From: Trueperaceae bacterium
GTDB taxonomy: Bacteria > Deinococcota > Deinococci > Deinococcales > Trueperaceae
Length of the DNA: 5,717 nucleotides
Direction of reading: 5' to 3'
Assembly (NCBI GenBank): GCA_007122815.1
Contig: SKSV01000354.1
Coordinates: forward strand, 1 to 5,717
A program made the translations under genes and the position numbers. Shown here in pieces: positions 4,993 to 5,717 of this stretch (position 1 is the first letter of the stretch; every line of letters begins with the position of its first letter). A model generated the notes under the pieces. It was given only the letters and a program-made list of their open reading frames with translations. It was not told where the DNA came from and ran no database searches.

Positions 4993-5717
4993 CTAGTCAC
5001 TCACATCGAACACCACGTCGGACTTGCTCAAGAGCGCGTCGAGCCGGGCACGGTCACGCGGGGGGAGCGCCGACTCCGCGTCACGCACGAGTTCCTGGAT
5101 CTCATCTTCGACGGCCATCCCGATGGCTGCTGTTCGCACGTGACGCCGGAGCATCAGCAACGACTCCAGCAGATGCTGCGTGACGAAGAGGTTCCCGCGG
5201 CTCGCGCTACGCAACTCGGCGAAGAGGTGCCGGGCCAGTCCGCCCGCGCCCTGCAACGGAACGAACGCCCGCACGACGCCGTCGTCGTCGACGTGGACCT
5301 GGCCGGGCGTGCCGCGTCGATCGAGTCCCAGCAGGCCCTGAGCGATGCGGTCGATGCACGTCCTAGCCGTGAACGGATCGTTCATGCTCGGTGAGAGGGC
5401 GCGCAGCGCGATCTCGAGGAACTCATCGAAGGTGAAGCCGAGGTCCTGCGCGAGGCTTCGGTCGTTCCCCGTCGAGATCGCTTTGCGGACGTCGTCCTCG
5501 AGCTCGGGTGTCGCGCTTGCCGGATGGACCTCCGCCAGCGGTGCGCCTCTCGTCACGAACGATCCGACCGTCGGCAACACGCGGATGGCCGCGTCGTGCG
5601 CTGCCGCCGCCTTCACGAGTGACTTCACCGATACCGATTGGAGGTAGCCACCGCGCTTCGCTTCGATGACACCGACATCGTCTCGGAAACCCGCCGGCAG
5701 GTCCTCCGCCGCCGGCA
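4993..5717 (-). CDS. DUF2254 family membrane protein, C-terminal part (cut by the window edge)
   Basis: The frame runs from the TAG at 4993-4995 through the right edge without a stop, giving 240 visible residues. The GTG at 5628 is not the start: the codons upstream of it encode family-like sequence, IEAKRGGYLQ, corresponding to the Gly-Tyr-x-Gln motif that begins the soluble domain. Further on come an IRVLPTVGSFVTRGAPL strand pattern like a swivelling or lipoyl-like fold, GNDRSLAQDLGF, and the signature ALSPSMNDPFTA at about 106-117. These are characteristic of DUF2254 (COG4325), predicted membrane proteins of unknown function usually above 400 residues with N-terminal helices. Those helices would lie beyond the window. 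The C-terminal 130 residues are helical and charged. It converges on the small membrane protein gene with a 16-base gap. Confidence 0.85.
   Translation of the reverse strand, partial: PAAEDLPAGFRDDVGVIEAKRGGYLQSVSVKSLVKAAAAHDAAIRVLPTVGSFVTRGAPLAEVHPASATPELEDDVRKAISTGNDRSLAQDLGFTFDEFLEIALRALSPSMNDPFTARTCIDRIAQGLLGLDRRGTPGQVHVDDDGVVRAFVPLQGAGGLARHLFAELRSASRGNLFVTQHLLESLLMLRRHVRTAAIGMAVEDEIQELVRDAESALPPRDRARLDALLSKSDVVFDVSD

Noticed and set aside
1..5717. tRNA or rRNA genes, CRISPR arrays, insertion sequences or an integrase
   Set aside because: None was seen on either strand. The repeats present are short and local, and no transposase or recombinase motif is encoded.

Overview
The window is GC-rich bacterial DNA. 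Its real genes strongly favour G or C at third codon positions, and some starts are GTG. Two exported thioredoxin-type proteins and a probable lipoprotein show a cell with a substantial extracytoplasmic compartment. The phylum cannot be fixed from the sequence. The GC content and a possible leaderless start would suit Deinococcota (Trueperaceae-like) or Myxococcota, but that is only an inference.

Layout: bases 1-626 hold no gene I can defend. They contain a strong RNA-type hairpin (291-326), a cluster of C-runs (464-514) and a stretch with no reverse-strand stop codons in any frame (1-364). A Nudix hydrolase follows (627-1085), whose -10-like box lies so close to the ATG that the mRNA may be leaderless. 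A 71-nt gap with a 12-nt tandem repeat leads to the main block on the + strand: an exported single-domain thioredoxin-like protein (1157-1660), a thioredoxin domain fused to a CcdA/DsbD-like membrane domain (1768-3219), and a probable lipoprotein of the ChaN/erythromycin-esterase-like superfamily (3216-4436), which overlaps the previous gene by 4 bases. A small three-helix membrane protein, possibly SdpI-like, follows after about 210 bases (4647-4976). It faces the C-terminal part of a DUF2254 membrane protein that enters from the right edge on the minus strand (4993 to beyond 5717).

The central theme is extracytoplasmic thiol redox chemistry. The membrane protein has four cysteines in total: a CPVC pair in its exported thioredoxin domain and one each in the NPC and LPC motifs of its membrane part. 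This is the minimum expected for carrying electrons from the cytoplasm across the membrane. The upstream gene encodes a second copy of the same thioredoxin domain, with about 63% identity over 111 ungapped residues by hand count, so one transporter may serve two exported partners. The lipoprotein is translationally coupled to the transporter, but its only cysteine is the lipidation cysteine. It is therefore unlikely to be a dithiol client. A link through haem (CcdA in cytochrome c maturation, ChaN in haem binding) is attractive but speculative. The Nudix, SdpI-like and DUF2254 genes show no evident link to this block.
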